This document shows, one piece after another, positions 1-3,803 of a DNA stretch of 6,767 bases. The position numbers and the translations under genes were made by a program. The notes beneath the pieces are model-generated. The model made no database searches, was not told where the DNA came from, and saw only the letters and a program-made list of their open reading frames with translations. The DNA is from Fen-1231 sp035286465 (GTDB lineage Bacteria; Gemmatimonadota; Gemmatimonadetes; Gemmatimonadales; Gemmatimonadaceae): NCBI GenBank assembly GCA_035286465.1, contig DATEDF010000083.1, positions 1-6,767 of the forward strand. The letters are read 5' to 3'. Numbering within the stretch: the first letter of the stretch is position 1; each line of letters opens with the position of its first letter.

Positions 1-1662
1 CTCCCGCCTGGGCCGGATGATCCGCACGACGGAATCCGCCATCGCGGCCTCGCCCGTATTGGTGTGGGCGGCCGCGGCGAGGAGCAGGCTCCGCACGTAC
101 GTGGAGTCGAGGGCGAAGGCCCGCCCGAACCGTGCGGCGGCTGCGGAGTAGTCGCCGGCGACCCACCGTTCCATCGCGGCGTTGTACGCGCGGTAGGCCT
201 CGTAGCTCGGCGGCTGCACGGAGGCCGGCACTTCCCAGCCGATGAACTGGCTCAGCCGCGTGGCGAGCACGCCCATCACGCGAAGTCGCACGGTATCAAT
301 GGCGGCCGCGGGATCGCTCACGCGGGCGCGGACGGGCTGGATGGCGGCCAGCGGCCTGCTCGCCGCGACGTCGAGGACCTCCGAGTGGAACTCGAGGGAG
401 TCGCCCCGCTTGTAGTACGAGCCCGTGACCGCGATGCGCGACTCGGTGAGCCGCGCGAGCTGCTGCACCGGTGACCGGCCGCCACGCTGCGCCGCGCCGG
501 CCGTGATGCCATCGAGCGTCTGGAGCACGATGAGCGTCGGCACCACGGGCACCTCGCCCGTCTGCGCGAGCCCCTCGGTGATCCACTCGGCCACCATCCG
601 GCCCACCGGATCGAGGGCGGGGTCGCCGGTCTCGTTCTGGTACGGAAGCACGACCACCCGATCCACGGCGGCCGAGCCAGGCGCCCCGCTGGCGGGAGCA
701 GCCGCCAGCCGCCAGAGCACGAGCGCGGCGCCGAGCACGACGACGGCGCCGATCGGCGCGAAGAGCGTGACTCGCCGTTTCGGCCCAGCGGCGAAGCGGC
801 TCCGTGGCGCCGGGCCGCGCGGAATCGCGACGGCCCCCGTGAGCGCCTCGGCGAACTCCTGCACCGTGCGATAGCGATCGGCCGGGAGCACGGCCATCGC
901 GCGCGTGATGACGCGCTCCACTTCCGCGGGCACCGCCGCGCGCAGCGTGCGCACGGCGGGTGGAGACGCGGTGGACTTGCGCGCGAGCACCACCGGCACG
1001 CTGCTCCCGGTGATCGGCGGCTCGCCCGCCAGCATCTCGAAGAGCACGCAGTCGAGGCTGTAGAGATCGCTGCGGCCGTCCAGTTCCCGCTCGCCGGCCG
1101 CCTGCTCGGGACTCATGTAGGCCGGCGTCCCCAGCGTCAGTCCCGTCGAGGTGAGGCGCTCGCCACCCGCCGCGGTGATCGCGCGCGCGATGCCGAAGTC
1201 CGCCACCACCGCGTGCCCGCTCTCCAGCAGGATGTTCTCGGGCTTGATGTCGCGATGCACCACGCCGCGGCTGTGCGCGTACGCGAGCGCGTCCGCCGTT
1301 TCGCGCGCGATGCGGAGCGCGTCGTCTATCGGAAGCTGCTTCTCGCGCGTGAGCCGTTCCCGCAACGACTCACCCTCCACGTACGGCATCACGTAGTAGA
1401 GGAAGCCCTCGACCTCGCCGGAATCGTAGAGCGGCAGGATGTGCGGGTGATGAAGCTGCGCGCCGATCTCGATTTCGCGCAGGAACCGCTCCGCTCCGAC
1501 CGTCGCGGCGAGTTCCGTGCGCAGCACCTTCACCGCGACGGCGCGGTGATGCCGGAGGTCGCGCGCGAGGAAGACGGTGGCCATCCCGCCGCGCCCCAGC
1601 TCGCGCTGGATCTCGTAGCGGTCGGCCATCGCGGCCGTAAGACGGGGCAGCAGGTCGGGCAC
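1..1662 (-). CDS. Membrane-anchored PknB-type serine/threonine protein kinase, C-terminus beyond the left edge
   Basis: The frame is open for 554 codons from a GTG at 1662 to the window edge. I read it codon by codon and found no stop or frameshift. From that GTG, the kinase domain spans about residues 15-275. It has the Gly-rich loop GRGGMATV (23-30), the ATP-binding Lys in VAVKV (K45), a probable helix-C Glu (E63), the catalytic loop HRDIKPEN (D138, N143), DFG (155-157) and the APE equivalent GTPAYMSPE (178-186). A basic, Pro-rich linker is followed by one membrane segment (about 298-321). The outer part starts VVVLPYQNETGD (about 336), resembling the TolB-like domains found in such kinases, and then has TPR-like helices (about 487-545). 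This predicts a cytoplasmic kinase that senses across the membrane; its substrates are unknown. GTG 1662 is preferred over ATG 1629 because it adds the PDLLPRLTAA lead-in that I recall from related kinases; neither start has a clear ribosome-binding site. Oddity: the Gly usual in the D-x-Y-S-L-G motif of helix F is Asp (D204). Confidence 0.95.
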   Translation of the reverse strand, partial: MPDLLPRLTAAMADRYEIQRELGRGGMATVFLARDLRHHRAVAVKVLRTELAATVGAERFLREIEIGAQLHHPHILPLYDSGEVEGFLYYVMPYVEGESLRERLTREKQLPIDDALRIARETADALAYAHSRGVVHRDIKPENILLESGHAVVADFGIARAITAAGGERLTSTGLTLGTPAYMSPEQAAGERELDGRSDLYSLDCVLFEMLAGEPPITGSSVPVVLARKSTASPPAVRTLRAAVPAEVERVITRAMAVLPADRYRTVQEFAEALTGAVAIPRGPAPRSRFAAGPKRRVTLFAPIGAVVVLGAALVLWRLAAAPASGAPGSAAVDRVVVLPYQNETGDPALDPVGRMVAEWITEGLAQTGEVPVVPTLIVLQTLDGITAGAAQRGGRSPVQQLARLTESRIAVTGSYYKRGDSLEFHSEVLDVAASRPLAAIQPVRARVSDPAAAIDTVRLRVMGVLATRLSQFIGWEVPASVQPPSYEAYRAYNAAMERWVAGDYSAAAARFGRAFALDSTYVRSLLLAAAAHTNTGEAAMADSVVRIIRPRRE

Positions 1663-1687
1663 GGCGCCGGACCCGGGTAGGAGACAA

Positions 1688-2067
1688 TCAAACGATAGGC
1701 GTGCGCGGAGCACGCGGCCAGATCAGATCAGTTGCCGGGTGGGCGGTTAGCCGCCGGACGCCGCCGCGCGGCAGCGGGCGACGGAGTGCGGTGCCGGTCC
1801 AGCTCAGGCGGTGCTCCATGAACCGTGCGTTGCTGTGGTCATTGACCCACAGCGAGCCGTCGGGTGCAGTGCGGATTCCGTTCGGCTGCGTGAACGCGCC
1901 TGGCCCCGCTCCCTTCCGCCCCAGATGTCACGCACGTCGTAGACCGACGCCGCCCCGCTGTCCGCTCCGCCGATCCGCAAATCCTCCACCAGCCACCAGC
2001 TCGGCTGCGCGTCGGTGCGCGCCGCAAGCCCGAGGGCCAGCACGCCGATGATGGCCGCTCGGCACAC
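1688..2067 (-). pseudogene. Remnant of a secreted 6-bladed beta-propeller (NHL-like) protein, frameshifted and truncated
   Basis: From a GTG at 2067 the frame encodes a short signal peptide (hydrophobic AAIIGVLALGLAA, then TDAQ as a likely cleavage site). The mature start is WWLVEDLRIGGADSG followed by SVYDVRDI, which resembles the mature N-terminus of secreted 6-bladed propeller proteins. After DIWG (about 1920) this frame turns into Arg/Ser-rich nonsense. The next minus-strand frame picks up propeller sequence exactly there: GRKGAGPGAFTQPNGI, then RTAPDGSLWVNDHSNARF, a typical NHL-type blade. In family members as I remember them, roughly 40 residues separate YDVRDI from GRKG, so an internal deletion that also changes frame is inferred. 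The second frame runs to a TGA at 1688-1690, but its last 45 or so codons no longer look like a propeller, so the 3' end is also lost. An intact protein would be several hundred residues long. A fresh assembly or sequencing error cannot explain the missing segment. Confidence 0.65.
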
Positions 2068-2096
2068 CAGGTTCGCGGGGGAACAGGCTTCGAAGC

Positions 2097-2270
2097 GCCC
2101 CGCTGATAGTTCCGCACCAGATAGTCCAGGAGCCGCGGAGTGAGCGCGGGATATCGGCCCTCAAGCTCGCCGGCTGCCTGCGGAAAGAGGCCTGTTGCTT
2201 CGGCAACTGCCACCGGTCGACGAAGCGTCTGCTCGAGGAATGCGAGCACCATTCGGTCGGGCTTGATTCT
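2097..2270 (-). pseudogene. C-terminal fragment of an unidentified gene (RIKPDRM motif)
   Basis: The minus-strand frame beginning just after a TGA (2271-2273) reads RIKPDRMVLAFLEQTLRR, then PVAVAEATGLFPQAAGELE, then LTPRLLDYLVRNYQR. This has the balanced, helix-forming composition of real protein, unlike the overlapping frames. The ORF then continues without a stop into low-quality sequence that overlaps the signal peptide of the propeller remnant in another frame, so its own stop codon has apparently been lost or replaced. The opening IKPD-R/V-M motif followed by two predicted helices recalls the C-terminal end of HhH-GPD (base-excision glycosylase-like) proteins. I hold that only from memory and weakly. 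The N-terminal body of such a gene is absent: there is a stop directly upstream, and I saw no related sequence on the far side. It is probably a dead fragment. Confidence 0.4.
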
Positions 2271-2493
2271 TCATTCCGCCGTTCCCGAGGCTCCCCACAC
2301 GCTCGCCGACGGTTTAGACTCTGGAGTACCCATTCCGGTCTCAGAGTACACGGGTACGACACGACCGGATCAATGCGACTATTCCTCCGTCTGGTACAAG
2401 GTCAAGTCATACAACTCCGGCATTGGCGGTACCAGTGAGTACATCTACTTTCGCGGTGATCCCAGTGGTGGAGGGCAGTTCGGGTGCCCCTAA
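2263..2493 (+). pseudogene. C-terminal fragment of an unidentified, probably secreted protein
   Basis: The plus-strand frame ending at TAA 2491-2493 reads as plausible protein over its last 60 or so codons: SGVPIPVSEYTGTTRPDQC, then DYSSVWYKVKSYNSG, then a Tyr/Gly-rich tail with YIYFRGDP and a final FGCP. Ser, Thr, Tyr and Gly are frequent and there are two Cys, which suits a secreted beta-rich domain. Codons here include many A/T-ending ones (TTA, TCA, ATT, GTA), unlike the flanking genes. The frame is open further upstream, but that part lies opposite the minus-strand remnant and looks like a shadow. The only local start is a weak TTG at 2263 without a ribosome-binding site. I do not recognise the family. 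It ends 14 bases before the ATG of the barrel-protein gene, so the two may once have been co-transcribed. A genuine short gene is possible but less likely. Confidence 0.35.
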
Positions 2494-2507
2494 GAGCGCA
2501 TCGTAGG

Positions 2508-3134
2508 ATGCCGACTGTCAGGTCGAGTGTGCGCGCAGACGCGCTCGTGCGCACACTCGCTCTCCTGGTTTCGGTGATCGTGAACACGCGCGGCTCGGCG
2601 CAGCCTCCGCGTCCGAGCGGCTGGCTCGATGGCGGGATCGGACTCGGTGCGGTGATGGGCGGTTCCCGGTTCAAGGACCGGCCGGCCGCAATCGCGATGC
2701 TGCGCGGGTCGGTCAGGATTGGCAATTCCGTGGCCCTGCAGGCCGGCGCCGAGGTGTCCTGGATAGGACAAGGCTACTCCGCGGGGTGCGACGAGCTCGG
2801 CTGCTCGCGTGCCAGCACGAGTGTCTGGGGGCTTTCGGCAGGAATCGGGGTCGGGAAGTCAACGAGTGAGGGGCCTCCGATCACCGGACTGTCGCTGGGC
2901 ATCGGCTCCTATCAGCTGTCGTACTTGCCCGGCATCCCGGTGCTCGGGGTGAGGGCGTCGCTGGAGCGGGTCCTGCACCGAGGGCGTTCCGTGGACGTGA
3001 CGGGTCAGGTGAGCGGCCTCATCGTTCGCCCCCCCCCAGAACGGGAGTGCGGTTACGGCGTTCGGCGTCATGATCGGCGTACGACCTTGGAGAAAGTAGG
3101 GCAGTACAGCTCGAGATCGGGTGCGGCGGGATGA
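2508..3134 (+). CDS. Exported outer-membrane beta-barrel-like protein, C-terminus frameshifted at a C9 tract
   Basis: The ATG at 2508 starts a protein with a basic N-terminus, a hydrophobic core (LALLVSVIVN, about 17-26) and a probable signal peptidase site GSA/QPP after residue 31. The mature part alternates small and hydrophobic residues with Gly, as in short amphipathic strands (WLDGGIGLGAVMGG, SVALQAGAEVSWIGQG, VWGLSAGIGVG, LSLGIGSYQLSYLPG). Two close Cys (C94, C99) may pair. This suggests a small outer-membrane or periplasmic beta-barrel; no specific family is recognised. As printed it is 208 residues and ends at TGA 3132-3134, with an Arg-rich, unlikely tail after residue 176. A run of nine C at 3029-3037 causes this. 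With eight C the protein would end QNGSAVTAFGVMIGVRPWRK at TAG 3097-3099 (196 residues), a convincing final strand. A GTG at 2484 is also in frame, but it overlaps the upstream fragment and puts extra basic residues before the signal peptide. Confidence 0.7.
   Translation: MPTVRSSVRADALVRTLALLVSVIVNTRGSAQPPRPSGWLDGGIGLGAVMGGSRFKDRPAAIAMLRGSVRIGNSVALQAGAEVSWIGQGYSAGCDELGCSRASTSVWGLSAGIGVGKSTSEGPPITGLSLGIGSYQLSYLPGIPVLGVRASLERVLHRGRSVDVTGQVSGLIVRPPPERECGYGVRRHDRRTTLEKVGQYSSRSGAAG
3029..3037. repeat. Homopolymer tract of nine C inside the barrel-protein gene
   Basis: Nine consecutive C follow GTT CG near codon 174 of the barrel-protein gene. The tract length decides whether the last strand is read in frame. 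Eight C (or eleven) restores the protein-like ending; nine gives an Arg-rich tail. Such runs are prone to replication slippage and to sequencing or assembly error. Confidence 0.9.
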
Positions 3135-3230
3135 TGTGAACCGCAATCGTTCGGTGACGGGAGTCGGTTAGGCGCGCCGTACTGTTGGGGCGATGCCCCC
3201 TTGCCCCGCCACCGCCGAGCCGAGCACACT

Positions 3231-3797
3231 ATGGGTATGCCTGCCACGCAGGGCCACCGCTGGACGGCCGCTGAAGTGCGCGCGCTGCCGGAAGTTCCCG
3301 GCAAGCAGTTCGAGGTCATTGACGGGGAGCTGTTCGTGAGCCCCGGCCCGTCGTACGCGCACCAGTACGTCGCGGCGGAACTCATGCTGCGAATCACCGC
3401 GTACGTGCGCGCGCAACATCTCGGCTACGTCCTGATGGGCCCCGGTGACGTCGAGCCCGATCCGCACACGCTGGTGCAGCCCGACGTGTTCGTCGTCCCA
3501 CCCGTTCAGGGACGCGCGCCGCGCGACTTCGCCGAAGCGGAACGCCTCCTGCTCGCGGTCGAAGTACTATCACCGAGTTCAGGCCGCAAGGACCGCGTCA
3601 TCAAGCGACGCCTCTACCAGCGAATGGGAGCGGAGTACTGGATCGTGGATCCGGACGCCCGCGTGGTCGAGCGCTGGCGCCCGGGCGACGATCGCGCCGA
3701 GTTGCTCGACGAGCGAATCGCGTGGACGCCCGCAGGCGCCGGCGAGCCGCTGACGCTCGACCTGGCCGCGCTATTCGCAGAGGCGCTCGACCGCTAG
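3231..3797 (+). CDS. Uma2 family (DUF820) putative endonuclease
   Basis: This is a 188-residue protein, the usual size for the Uma2/DUF820 family, which has the PD-(D/E)XK restriction-endonuclease fold. Landmarks in order are WTAAEVRALP (11-20), FEVIDGELFVSP (27-38), SYAHQ (41-45), LVQPDVFVV (81-89; D85), LLLAVEVLSPSS (106-117; E111), K125 and Y129 in IKRRLYQ, and EYWIVDPDARVVERW. D85, E111 and a shifted Lys (K125) are the likely metal-binding and catalytic residues, so the nuclease core looks intact. Family members are abundant in cyanobacteria and several soil phyla, often as many scattered copies. Their cellular role is not firmly established, and nuclease activity is predicted from the fold. 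ATG 3231 was chosen because MGMPA at the start matches relatives; ATG 3237 and TTG 3201 are alternatives. No clear ribosome-binding site or promoter is visible. The gene stands alone, with no partner nuclease, methylase or antitoxin beside it, and ends six bases from the convergent peptidase gene. Confidence 0.9.
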   Translation: MGMPATQGHRWTAAEVRALPEVPGKQFEVIDGELFVSPGPSYAHQYVAAELMLRITAYVRAQHLGYVLMGPGDVEPDPHTLVQPDVFVVPPVQGRAPRDFAEAERLLLAVEVLSPSSGRKDRVIKRRLYQRMGAEYWIVDPDARVVERWRPGDDRAELLDERIAWTPAGAGEPLTLDLAALFAEALDR

Positions 3798-3803
3798 CAA
3801 GCC

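Larger units (their letters stand above)
1663..2507. other. Region of gene remnants without an intact gene
   Basis: Between the kinase start and the barrel-protein start no frame reads as a complete protein. At least three unrelated pieces can be made out by their protein-like composition: a propeller gene remnant (minus strand, about 1688-2067), the C-terminal end of a second gene (minus strand, about 2097-2270) and the C-terminal end of a plus-strand gene (about 2263-2493). The last stretch is visibly less GC-rich than the flanks. No transposase, terminal inverted repeat, tRNA or integron-type site was found that would explain the pile-up. No convincing sigma-70 promoter for the kinase was found in the first 100 bases upstream of it. 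Confidence 0.6.

Noticed and set aside
64..874. Plus-strand open frames opposite the kinase
   Set aside because: The minus-strand kinase frame is continuous with clear kinase, membrane and TPR features; the plus-strand products have no domain-like sequence.
1699..1715. Hairpin GCGTGC-GCGGA-GCACGC followed on the minus strand by a modestly T-rich stretch; possible terminator
   Set aside because: The stem is only six base pairs, there is no real T-tract, and it lies 37 bases before the kinase GTG, so the match is as likely to be chance in GC-rich DNA.
1721..1731. Tandem GATCA-GATCA repeat upstream of the kinase
   Set aside because: Two copies of a five-base unit are expected by chance and show no link to an operator or insertion site.
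3187..3199. Short hairpin GGGGC-GAT-GCCCC between the barrel gene and Uma2
   Set aside because: A five-pair stem without a following T-run is too weak to call a terminator or operator.
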